DNA of 39,966 bases from a virus: the IMG/VR virus record IMGVR_UViG_3300000117_000050, positions 1 to 39,966 of that record. One strand, 5' to 3'. The translations under genes were made by a program, and so were the position numbers. The notes under the pieces were generated by a model, which was not told the origin of the DNA, searched no databases, and saw only the letters and a list, made by a program, of their open reading frames with translations. Below are positions 33,659 through 39,740 of the stretch, one piece after another; position 1 is the stretch's first letter, and every line of letters starts with the position of its first letter.

Positions 33659-34406
33659 AGACTTGTTCCCAAGGTATTAATGGAGTAATGCACCCGTCTT
33701 GTAAATGCGTAGCGTGGCCTGGAACTGGGCAGTATGCTCCAACTTGGCTAAAGGCTTTCCAAGTCCAAGTATCGTCTGCAAAAGCTCCTGCTCTTAATAA
33801 TTCAAATTTGTATTTTAACCAGGTAGAGCCTAATGCTGCAACAGTTAATGTGGCACTAGGTATAGATCTGATGTGTCCATAATTTGTAATTTCTAACCTA
33901 CACATTCTATTGCTATCTATAAAATATCTGTCAGGATAATCTTGAGGTGCATAAAAACCTCCAAATTTATTACCAAAAAATGCTTTCATCGCTTCTATAG
34001 CTTGAGGTATGTGTAAATAATCATCTTCACAAATATAGATTAATTCATCTTTGTTTTGTTCAGATAGTTCTACTAAAAACTCCATCAACTCTGGACAAGA
34101 ATTAGCTAACACTGGATGATACGTTGGATATGGATGATTTGCTCTAAGTTCTGGTAACGGAGTAATTTTATGAATACTAAACTCTGCATTAGTATTATTT
34201 TTCATCCACTCAAGAGTATCGTTGGTGGTTCTATCATCTATAATAATTATTTTATCATTTTTATCTAACGACCTTTGAATCGAAAGATAACATTTTCTAA
34301 TTATTTCTAATTTATGTTTTCCATTCCAACGTAGACCCTCTTTTGTCTCGTCTCCTAATGAACCTGCAGATACAGCAGCTTCTGAACTTCTAAATAATAC
34401 TATCAT
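33633..34406 (-). CDS. GT2-like glycosyltransferase
   Basis: The IIIIDDRTTNDTLEWM segment (53-68) matches the donor-binding strand of GT2 proteins, and IYICEDDYLHIPQAI (near 122-136) holds an acidic ED-D cluster like a metal site. The first 30 residues MIVLFRSSEAAVSAGSLGDETKEG resemble the start of uncharacterised GT-A proteins. The stop codon overlaps the methyltransferase start region. ATGA-type overlap with the acyltransferase upstream. Confidence 0.75.
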   Translation of the reverse strand: MIVLFRSSEAAVSAGSLGDETKEGLRWNGKHKLEIIRKCYLSIQRSLDKNDKIIIIDDRTTNDTLEWMKNNTNAEFSIHKITPLPELRANHPYPTYHPVLANSCPELMEFLVELSEQNKDELIYICEDDYLHIPQAIEAMKAFFGNKFGGFYAPQDYPDRYFIDSNRMCRLEITNYGHIRSIPSATLTVAALGSTWLKYKFELLRAGAFADDTWTWKAFSQVGAYCPVPGHATHLQDGCITPLIPWEQVYDSISTSS

Positions 34407-35032
34407 TTTTTTGGTGGTTTATTAACAATCACACCTGACTTGAAAAACTGTCTATCTTTCATATCGTCGAAAAGATGTTCTCCAGAACTTAGTGTGTTGT
34501 CATTTCCTAAGTTAGTTCGTTGTGTAACGGTTGTTGCGTTACCTAGCCAGTTATCATCTCCTACGTTACAATAACCTAGCACAGTGGCATATGTAGTGAA
34601 TATATTATGGTTTCCCATTCTGACATCATGATGAACAGACGCATAACAATTTAACAAGTTAAAATTACCTATATCAGCGTTTGCGTTTGTCATTGCAAAA
34701 CAATTTAGTACATTACCAATACCCAATCTACTAGTTTGAGATAAATGTGCTTCATTAGCCGCTATATTTGGAAAATGATTAATGTCTTGCTCGTAAACTT
34801 TAAATAAATGTTCTAAAAACTTTTTTCTCCAAACACGATGTCCTGTGCCTAAGACAAAAGAAGCTTTATCAGGGTATTTAAAATCATCAACACCTTCTTC
34901 GTTAATTATTACTAGTTTATTGTTTTTTAAAATTAGAAAACCTCCGAAGTCTTCTATGACTCCGCCTAACACAAATTGATCAAAACACTCTTGAGCATAT
35001 CCGCCATTTCCTAATAGATAAGTTTTATACAC
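34403..35032 (-). CDS. Hexapeptide-repeat sugar acyltransferase (NeuD/PglD-like)
   Basis: N-terminal Rossmann-like start YLLGNGGYAQECFD (5-18), as in PglD/NeuD, followed from about residue 95 by a left-handed beta-helix with hexapeptide repeats (LGIGNVLNCF, ADIGNFNLLNC, VRMGNHNIF, CNVGDDNWLGN, TNLGNDNTLSSG). H124/H125 in SVHHDV is the expected general base. It would acylate the amine installed by the aminotransferase, completing the dehydratase-aminotransferase-acyltransferase series. The acyl donor is probably acetyl-CoA or similar, by family. Confidence 0.85.
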   Translation of the reverse strand: MYKTYLLGNGGYAQECFDQFVLGGVIEDFGGFLILKNNKLVIINEEGVDDFKYPDKASFVLGTGHRVWRKKFLEHLFKVYEQDINHFPNIAANEAHLSQTSRLGIGNVLNCFAMTNANADIGNFNLLNCYASVHHDVRMGNHNIFTTYATVLGYCNVGDDNWLGNATTVTQRTNLGNDNTLSSGEHLFDDMKDRQFFKSGVIVNKPPKK

Positions 35033-35264
35033 CTTTTATTGTGCCATCTTCGTATGCGGCATCCCATAAATTTCTATTAAGTCTTACTCTCTTATCATTA
35101 ACATCTACGTAATCTGTTTCTAGTTCTTTTTTTACTTCTTCAACTCTATGTTGCAGCCAACTGATAGATGTATGTATATGACCGGTATCATGAGGTTGTA
35201 ACCTACTTTTTGCTACTGCAATTTCATCCATTAACATTATAAGTTTATCGGTATTTTTTATCAT
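35025..35264 (-). CDS. Small helical protein, 79 aa
   Basis: Charged, helical and coiled-coil-like (MLDEIAVAKSRLQP-type heptads and an acidic middle), ending with LWDAAYEDGTIKGV. No known motif. Overlaps guaC by 4 bases (ATG in the guaC stop) and the acyltransferase by 8, so it is co-translated. Function unknown. Confidence 0.65.
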   Translation of the reverse strand: MIKNTDKLIMLMDEIAVAKSRLQPHDTGHIHTSISWLQHRVEEVKKELETDYVDVNDKRVRLNRNLWDAAYEDGTIKGV

Positions 35265-36289
35265 TTTTCTTCTCCAAAAATTGTGTTGTGTGTGTTATTA
35301 ACTCTTATAAAAGTGGCACACTTTGATAAAGATTTTAGCCTCTTTGCACCTACGTAAGTACAGGCAGATCTAATACCACTTAGTATATCTATTAAGGTAT
35401 TATTAACAGCACCTTTATAGGGTACTTCAACTGTTTTACCTTCTACCCCTCTATAATCTTTAGTAGGAACATTGTGTCTGCTCATTGCAGATTCAGAAGA
35501 CATTCCATAAAATCTCATTTTCCCTTCAACAATTTCGCCATCACACTCATCATGCCCAGCTAAAATTCCTCCGATCATTACGAAATCAGCTCCTGCAGCA
35601 AATGCCTTTACAATATCTCCTGAGTTATTACACCCTCCATCCGCAATAATATGAGCATTAAGCCCGTGTGCTGCATCTGCGCATTCCATTACTGCACTTA
35701 GTTGGGGATATCCTACTCCAGTTTTTATTCTTGTAGTACAAACAGAGCCAGGTCCTACACCGACTTTTATAATATCAGCTCCTGCTAAAATTAATTCTTG
35801 TGCTATGTCCGCGGTCACAACATTACCAGCAACAATAATTGCATCTGGCAATCTCATTCGCATATCTTTGATTGCTTCAATTACAGAAATAGTATAACCG
35901 TTAGCAACATCAATTCCAACCATATCCCACTTTAAGTGATTTGTTACCATATGTCCTACATCATCAATACCACCCATCATACATACATTTTTACCTAGCA
36001 TCTTATTATTAGTTGTACCGATTCTCCACCAAGTAGCATCTTTCTTCATAAAATGCCTTGCCGGACACGTAATCATACCGTGTTCTAACATTTTTTTATG
36101 CATTTCAGGCGTACCTACAGTATCCATATTAGATGCCATAATAGGAACTCCAGTCCATTCCATTTTACTATGTTTAAATTTAAATGTTCGGGTAATATCA
36201 ACATCATAACGGGATGTTAGTGTTGATCGCTTAGGTCTCAGAAGAACATCTGAATAATCTAACTTAATATCGTCTTCGATTCTCATCAT
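35261..36289 (-). CDS. guaC: GMP reductase
   Basis: Reduces GMP to IMP and ammonia with NADPH. The 342 residues follow GuaC closely: [18 protein letters not shown] (10-27), SNMDTVGT (53-60), [11 protein letters not shown] with catalytic C184 and T186, [20 protein letters not shown] (191-210), MSSESAM and EGKTVEVP with E283. GMP reductase-specific features, and not the IMPDH flap or CBS domains, make this GuaC. Two ATGs are adjacent (36289 and 36286). GAGG lies 2 bases before the first and 5 before the second, and alignment also favours the second. A long structured leader precedes it. Confidence 0.95.
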   Translation of the reverse strand: MMRIEDDIKLDYSDVLLRPKRSTLTSRYDVDITRTFKFKHSKMEWTGVPIMASNMDTVGTPEMHKKMLEHGMITCPARHFMKKDATWWRIGTTNNKMLGKNVCMMGGIDDVGHMVTNHLKWDMVGIDVANGYTISVIEAIKDMRMRLPDAIIVAGNVVTADIAQELILAGADIIKVGVGPGSVCTTRIKTGVGYPQLSAVMECADAAHGLNAHIIADGGCNNSGDIVKAFAAGADFVMIGGILAGHDECDGEIVEGKMRFYGMSSESAMSRHNVPTKDYRGVEGKTVEVPYKGAVNNTLIDILSGIRSACTYVGAKRLKSLSKCATFIRVNNTHNTIFGEEK

Positions 36290-36305
36290 TGCCTCATTTT
36301 AAATG

Positions 36306-36622
36306 TGTTGGCAGGGCTATTTTAGTTCCCACAGGCATCCAGCCCGCCCTGCCGTGTAGGTAATTTTACGTTCTTATATCGAGTCTACCTTATCCGTCTT
36401 GGTAGCCCACCTACGTCGCCGATACATTACATCATAGCTACTGATGTACTTTCATCTTTACGATAGTATCGCCTGCGAATCCTCTTTTTACGAGGAAAAA
36501 AGTTCCTACAAAATCAAGACCTCTTGCTGACAGTTAGCTAGACCGTTGATCTCTTACGTGTTAATTCACGATGACGTACCTCAGACCCGATCGAACCAGT
36601 GGTACACCTTGACGTTGTAGGT
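36306..36622 (-). ncRNA. Structured non-coding RNA or leader between tmRNA and guaC
   Basis: About 300 nt without a credible ORF but full of inverted repeats on the transcribed strand: GGCAGGGC/GCCCTGCC (36353-36346 with 36317-36310), TACATCA/TGATGTA, TCCTC/GAGGA, CAAG/CTTG, CTACC/GGTAG, CGTG/CACG. GTAGGT (36414-36409) can pair either with upstream ACCTAC (36622-36617, in a 9-bp helix with a bulge) or with downstream ACCTAC (36361-36356). The alternative pairings make a switch-like leader for guaC conceivable. It matches no riboswitch or RNase P/SRP core I can identify. It could also be a separate RNA processed from the tmRNA transcript. Confidence 0.55.
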
Positions 36623-36814
36623 ATCCTTACAAGGAATAAGGGGAGAGATTCTGTTTCCGCGCTCTCTCCAGGCGCATAGAAATTAAGCGGCTAGCGCTAA
36701 CTCCTGAGGTGCAAAATTATCGTTTGCGTTTATTAAAATCTTGCGGTTAAGGTCGCTTGCGCACCTGCTTCTAAGTATAGGTGTTTACTCATCTGTCGAT
36801 CCTATTTCACCCCC
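36617..36814 (-). ncRNA. ssrA: tmRNA, coding piece of a permuted two-piece ssrA
   Basis: Mature 5' end at G36814: GGGGGUGAAAUAGGAUCGACAG matches the tmRNA 5' acceptor strand and D-like loop. GGGGGUG pairs fully with CACCUCC in the acceptor piece at 37051-37057, giving the G3-U70 pair that alanyl-tRNA synthetase reads. CCUAUACUU (36781-36773) pairs with AAGUA and UAGG of the acceptor piece to form helix P2 (9 bp, 3-nt bulge). The tag frame is at 36683-36727. An H-type pseudoknot follows: GCGC/GCGC at 36675-36672 and 36662-36659, with loop GGAGAGA (36669-36663) pairing with UCUCUCC (36648-36642). A small hairpin (36641-36625) probably ends the piece; the 3' end is approximate. Role: rescue of stalled ribosomes with SmpB, which is not encoded here. 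Confidence 0.93.
36683..36727 (-). other. tmRNA proteolysis-tag reading frame
   Basis: The resume codon GCA (36727-36725) opens a 14-codon frame that encodes ANDNFAPQELALAA and ends with TAA. ANDNFA is a start typical of alphaproteobacterial tags as I recall them, and the terminal ALAA is the degron read by ClpX/ClpA in bacteria. With the non-templated alanine the added tag would be 15 residues. The long middle (PQEL) is not familiar to me. Confidence 0.93.
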
Positions 36815-36820
36815 AATGGG

Positions 36821-37030
36821 TTATGCTGCGAGCCAAGTATTTACTTCAAAAACTTCAATAAGCATAAAGCTAAAAAGTAATAAGAGTATACTATATACAA
36901 TTAATTTACCACTGAAGTTGTGTGCCGCCATTTTAATTGCTATAAGTTCATTGCCTAAAAATCTTAGTGCTAGCTCAAACTCATTATGCTCATCTTTAAT
37001 GACTACGCCGTTTTTCTTTTCTTCGCTCAT
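36821..37030 (-). CDS. Small membrane protein nested in the tmRNA intervening segment
   Basis: A 69-residue protein with a charged N-terminal half (MSEEKKNGVVIKDEHNEFELAL), then FLGNELIAIKM, and a hydrophobic helix (residues about 44-63, LIVYSILLLLFSFMLIEVF). It has the look of small single-helix proteins of marine myoviruses. The ATG lies 16 bases after the encoded CCA end of the acceptor piece (37047) and the stop ends 6 bases before the mature 5' end of the coding piece (36814). Weak AG-rich sequence (AGAGAGAAA) precedes the start. It therefore occupies almost the whole 232-base segment removed when the precursor is processed. Confidence 0.7.
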   Translation of the reverse strand: MSEEKKNGVVIKDEHNEFELALRFLGNELIAIKMAAHNFSGKLIVYSILLLLFSFMLIEVFEVNTWLAA

Positions 37031-37046
37031 AATTTTCTCTCTTTTT

Positions 37047-37100
37047 TGGTGGAGGTGTCGGGTACCGCCCCCGAGTCCAGTCTGCCTACTCTACTTATAC
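37047..37100 (-). ncRNA. ssrA: tmRNA, acceptor piece of the permuted ssrA
   Basis: Reading leftward: P2 strand AAGUA-(GAG)-UAGG (37096-37085), T-arm UCGGG / loop GGCGGUA / CCCGA (37074-37058), acceptor strand CACCUCC (37057-37051), discriminator A (37050) and an encoded CCA (37049-37047). The T-loop lacks the usual TTCRA sequence. This piece lies upstream of the coding piece, the permuted order of alphaproteobacterial two-piece tmRNAs. The 5' end is uncertain; the P2 strand begins inside the stop codon of the upstream 82-residue gene (TAA, 37097-37095). Confidence 0.9.
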
Positions 37101-37343
37101 CTCAAACAAAGCACTGTCTATATTAAGTTCTTTGAGTTCTTCTTTAGTATTGTAATTAAAGATTCTAAAACTATCTGCTTCAAGATCCCATACTAATTCC
37201 ATACCCTCTGGGTATTTGCTTTCAGAACCTGCACCTTGAACGTGCTTTTTTAAAAACGGTTCTGGTAAATCCCAAATTCTTGCGAAAACCATTTCTCGAT
37301 TTTCTCCGTTCTTTTTCTTAAAAGTTCCTTTGTATGCTTTCAT
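37095..37343 (-). CDS. Small hypothetical protein upstream of tmRNA, 82 aa
   Basis: Starts MKAYKGTFKKKNGENREMVFARIWDLPEPF, reminiscent of small phage proteins with a GTFxKKDGTxRxM beginning, and ends with an SH3-like pattern of strands (MELVWDLEADSFRIFNYNT). A GGAGAG lies 4 bases before the ATG and a promoter lies at 37368-37396. Its stop codon is part of the tmRNA P2 strand, so mRNA processing at the acceptor piece must trim right at its 3' end. Function unknown. Confidence 0.7.
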   Translation of the reverse strand: MKAYKGTFKKKNGENREMVFARIWDLPEPFLKKHVQGAGSESKYPEGMELVWDLEADSFRIFNYNTKEELKELNIDSALFEV

Positions 37344-37367
37344 CTAACTCTCCATAATTATTACTTA

Positions 37368-37396
37368 ATTATAAAGAATTATTTAGCAACGTGCAA
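37368..37396 (-). promoter_or_regulatory. Promoter upstream of the 82-aa gene and tmRNA
   Basis: Minus-strand TTGCAC (37396-37391), 17-base spacer, perfect TATAAT (37373-37368), inside and just after the preceding gene's stop. Transcription would begin about 18 bases before the 82-aa start codon. It can drive the 82-aa gene, both tmRNA pieces, the nested membrane protein and guaC. Confidence 0.55.
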
Positions 37397-37666
37397 CTTC
37401 AAAGCGTCTGTAAATTGTTTCTTAACTGTTTCCCAATCATCTAGAGACAATCTATAGTGTCTAAAATAATCATTTGTATAAATCTTAACATGATTACTTA
37501 AAACAGTCAAAGTAAAATTGTGGTATACTACATGACCTGTTTTTATAGCCTTAATAAAAGCTTCTAGCGTAAAAGTTAAATTATGTACGTGGTTTTCTGA
37601 AATTTTTATTGCTAGATGGACGTGGTTTGTTTTGCTGATTTGGATTTTTATTAGGTCTTTGAACAT
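37379..37666 (-). CDS. Hypothetical protein overlapping bS21 tail, 95 aa
   Basis: The start chosen is the ATG at 37666 (MFKDLIKIQIS), although an earlier in-frame ATG at 37714 cannot be excluded. The protein is rich in His, Asn and Lys, with alternating beta-like stretches (NHVHLAIKISENHVHNLTF, HVVYHNFTLTVLSNHVKIY) and no known motif. Its first 86 bases overlap the end of bS21 in the +1 frame. A weak AGAAG lies about 9 bases upstream. It ends just inside the promoter of the next gene. Confidence 0.65.
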   Translation of the reverse strand: MFKDLIKIQISKTNHVHLAIKISENHVHNLTFTLEAFIKAIKTGHVVYHNFTLTVLSNHVKIYTNDYFRHYRLSLDDWETVKKQFTDALKLHVAK

Positions 37667-37907
37667 TTTTATTTCTTCTATTTTTTCTAAATTGATTAAG
37701 TTCATCACGAACAAATTGCTGTTCTAGTTGTGCCCGTTTTTTGATCCAACGTTTTTTACCTGCTTTTTTTGCAAGTCTTTTCTTTTCTGCTTTTCCAGTA
37801 AAGTGCCGTCTTTCTCTAAGTTCTTTTGAAATACCTTCTTCTAAAAGTTTCTTTTTGAGAATCCTAAGAGCTTTACTTACATCATTATTTCTGACTGAAA
37901 TGTACAT
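37581..37907 (-). CDS. rpsU: Ribosomal protein bS21 with long C-terminal tail
   Basis: The first 60 residues match bS21: MYISVRNNDVSKALRILKKKL then GISKELRERRHFTGKAEKKRLAKKAGKKRW. bS21 sits at the 30S platform near the mRNA exit and anti-Shine-Dalgarno, and is the ribosomal protein most often found in phages, including pelagiphages. Length is 108 versus about 71 in E. coli. The extra tail (residues about 75-108) is Asn/Pro/Lys/Arg-rich, probably disordered and RNA-binding. It overlaps the epimerase by 23 bases upstream and the 95-aa gene by 86 downstream. It could replace host bS21 and shift translation toward phage mRNAs (inference). Confidence 0.93.
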   Translation of the reverse strand: MYISVRNNDVSKALRILKKKLLEEGISKELRERRHFTGKAEKKRLAKKAGKKRWIKKRAQLEQQFVRDELNQFRKNRRNKNVQRPNKNPNQQNKPRPSSNKNFRKPRT

Positions 37908-38820
37908 ATTTTTTATAATAGTCTTTTATAGTAGACTCATAATCCTTGTAGTTAAAGTTAAAATCAAAAGTTTTTAATAACTTTTGCGAGTCTAATAATC
38001 CTCTCGGTTTTCCTGTAGGCCCAAACTTTTCTTCCCACTCAAACGGTTCTGTATATACTAGCTCTATTGCTTTTGCTGATCTGACAAAATTATATGATAT
38101 ATTATATATGCCAGGATTCCAGTTGTCTAAAATATTTTTAATTGCCAAAACGAAGTCCTCTATATAGATGCATGACGCCGCTTCTATCATAAAAGGTTTT
38201 TTAGCTAAAATTTGTCTCTCTAAATTCATCCATATGGAAAATTTTCCGTCTCCCATACCGTACACATGAATTGGTCTTAATATAATATCTTTTTCACTGC
38301 AGATAGTTTCTGCCTTTGCTTTACTGTCTCCGTAATGGTCTACAGATCCTAAAGAGTACTGCTCGTCAATTAATCCTTCCCAAGTGCCGTAAACCATGCT
38401 ACTACTAATATGTAAAACAGGTGTATCACCGTAAGCATTTTTAATTTCTTGTAATCCTGTTACTATTGAATTAGTTGTAAATTCTGGAAAATGTTGAGAA
38501 AGAATAGCTTCAGATAAAGCTCCACAATTAATAATTAAATCATATTCTTTATGTATAGGTAGCATCTCAAAAGAATTTGATCGATGAATCTCTTTTACTT
38601 TTTCTTTTATGAGTCCAAGCCTATACTTTAAATTTAAAGTTCTATGCTTTGCTTCAATTTCATTTATAGGCTGAAGTCCTTGTGATCCTCGATGGATATA
38701 CTTAAAACCAACATAATCTAAATCAAAGCCATCTACAATGTCAACCTCGTGAATATGCCCTAATTCATTTACTAGGTGGGCTCCGATAAAGCCCAGTCCG
38801 CCTGTAATTAGTATTTTCAT
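37885..38820 (-). CDS. NAD-dependent epimerase/dehydratase (extended SDR)
   Basis: NAD-binding TGGLGFIG (6-13), Ser in HISSSMVYG and the active pair Y163 and K167 (HYGDSK). RPIHVYGMGDGK (182-193) matches the family's mid-domain. The 311-residue length is normal. The exact reaction (4-epimerase or dehydratase) cannot be told; the STDE trio of 4,6-dehydratases is absent (SSSMVYG instead), favouring an epimerase or reductase. Probably supplies the sugar pathway at 31-35 kb. Confidence 0.85.
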   Translation of the reverse strand: MKILITGGLGFIGAHLVNELGHIHEVDIVDGFDLDYVGFKYIHRGSQGLQPINEIEAKHRTLNLKYRLGLIKEKVKEIHRSNSFEMLPIHKEYDLIINCGALSEAILSQHFPEFTTNSIVTGLQEIKNAYGDTPVLHISSSMVYGTWEGLIDEQYSLGSVDHYGDSKAKAETICSEKDIILRPIHVYGMGDGKFSIWMNLERQILAKKPFMIEAASCIYIEDFVLAIKNILDNWNPGIYNISYNFVRSAKAIELVYTEPFEWEEKFGPTGKPRGLLDSQKLLKTFDFNFNYKDYESTIKDYYKKYVHFSQK

Positions 38821-38892
38821 AAATAATTTTCAACTGTGATAATTGTGTTATAAAACTTATTAAGTAAGGAAATAAGCATAACGTCTATTGTT

Positions 38893-39162
38893 CTATCCTA
38901 TGTGGGTTAGGGCCCACTCAATAGCCTTTTTATTAGATAGTTTAGCATTGATGTGAGTTTTATGAGTATCATTTTTAAATAACATTAAACAAGGAAGTCT
39001 GCCTGGTTTTTGATTATACAAAGCTAAACGAGGATCGTTTTCATTTGCAAACTCTGTTACTAGTCCTTCAATCTCATTAGATATTGCCGTAAGCTGATTT
39101 TTTATATATTCTATATTTAATGAATTTGACGAGTGAGAAAAACCTACTAGTTTATGCGCCAT
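38893..39162 (-). CDS. Small protein, possibly thioredoxin-like fold, 89 aa
   Basis: The C-terminal part RLPCLMLFKNDTHKTHINAKLSNKKAIEWALTHIG resembles the cis-Pro/last-helix region of thioredoxin-like folds, but no CxxC is present, so a redox role is unlikely. The N-terminal part is helical. Its start overlaps the coiled-coil protein upstream by 11 bases. Call is tentative. Confidence 0.5.
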   Translation of the reverse strand: MAHKLVGFSHSSNSLNIEYIKNQLTAISNEIEGLVTEFANENDPRLALYNQKPGRLPCLMLFKNDTHKTHINAKLSNKKAIEWALTHIG

Positions 39163-39337
39163 TGACTTGTTCCTTTAACTGCTTAATATCTTGTTGAAGT
39201 AACTCAATTGTTTCACGAAGTTCAGATATCTCTTGATGTAGATAACGAATATCCCCACCAAGATCATTAGCCAATTCATGAATTGAAGAATGTACTTCTT
39301 TCATCTCAAATTTTAATTGTTTATCGTCTATATACAT
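39152..39337 (-). CDS. Small coiled-coil protein, 61 aa
   Basis: Residues about 8-55 show heptad spacing of Leu/Ile (EVHSSIHELANDLGG, YLHQEISELRETIELLQQDIKQL), so a coiled coil is likely. It is the first gene of the leftward block and diverges from the plus-strand gene at 39381. No homology is recognised. Confidence 0.7.
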   Translation of the reverse strand: MYIDDKQLKFEMKEVHSSIHELANDLGGDIRYLHQEISELRETIELLQQDIKQLKEQVNGA

Positions 39338-39339
39338 AT

Positions 39340-39352
39340 TTGTAGACTACAA
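39340..39352. promoter_or_regulatory. Palindrome TTGTAGACTACAA between divergent genes
   Basis: A 13-bp inverted repeat (6-bp arms around a central A) sits 3 bases upstream of the leftward coiled-coil gene and 28 bases from the start of the rightward gene at 39381. It is a plausible operator. No convincing -35/-10 pair was found on either side. Confidence 0.35.
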
Positions 39353-39380
39353 CATAATTTTATTTTTAGCAAGGAAATTT

Positions 39381-39566
39381 ATGCACAAACGACCATCTCT
39401 ATTAGAAGCAAAAGCACTTCTGAATCAACATGCGCCTGACGTAATGAAAGAGTATTATACCCTTATAGTAACTCACGGAGAGTTCTTTGCAGCTCGGTAC
39501 CTTGTTGATATTGTTGACCACTACAATCATATAACCTCAGTAACTGCTCAAGCTAACAATTCATAA
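39381..39566 (+). CDS. Small hypothetical protein on the plus strand, 61 aa
   Basis: AAGGAA precedes the ATG by 6 bases. Sequence begins MHKRPSLLEAKALLNQHAPD and continues with helical ITHGEFFAARYLVDIVDHY, with no known motif. It is one of two rightward genes at this end of the window, so the leftward block ends at 39.34 kb. No clear terminator follows; the next 174 bases contain only promoter-like sequence. Confidence 0.7.
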   Translation: MHKRPSLLEAKALLNQHAPDVMKEYYTLIVTHGEFFAARYLVDIVDHYNHITSVTAQANNS

Positions 39567-39621
39567 AGAGAGTTAGCTAGTTTAACATTATTTTCTTTAG
39601 TTAAATGAATCGCCGCAAAAG

Positions 39622-39651
39622 TTGATTGTGTTACTCATACCTAATTATATA
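39622..39651 (+). promoter_or_regulatory. Possible promoter, distal of two
   Basis: TTGATT (39622-39627), 18-base spacer and TATATA (39646-39651). It lies 67 bases upstream of the better-matching promoter for the same gene. Weak evidence in AT-rich sequence. Confidence 0.3.
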
Positions 39652-39688
39652 AAAATACACTGTTTTAGCAAGTACTTTTACAAAGCGC

Positions 39689-39717
39689 TTGATTGTAGCT
39701 TAAATATTTTATATAAT
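39689..39717 (+). promoter_or_regulatory. Promoter of the rightmost plus-strand gene
   Basis: TTGATT (39689-39694), 17-base spacer, perfect TATAAT (39712-39717). The start codon at 39741 lies 24 bases downstream and an AAGGGAG ribosome-binding site lies between. Confidence 0.6.
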
Positions 39718-39740
39718 TAATCATAAATAAGGGAGATTTT

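Noticed and set aside
36310-36353. GGCAGGGC/GCCCTGCC hairpin as a Rho-independent terminator before guaC
   Set aside because: It is GC-rich and stable but lacks a U-run on either strand, so I treat it as part of the leader structure.
36573-36605. GGTTCGATC on the minus strand, like a tRNA T-loop
   Set aside because: The flanking bases do not form a 5-bp T-stem, and no acceptor or anticodon arm could be built around it.
36741-37196. Plus-strand 151-codon open frame across the tmRNA
   Set aside because: Antisense to tmRNA, the nested gene and the 82-aa gene; composition is typical of antisense shadows.
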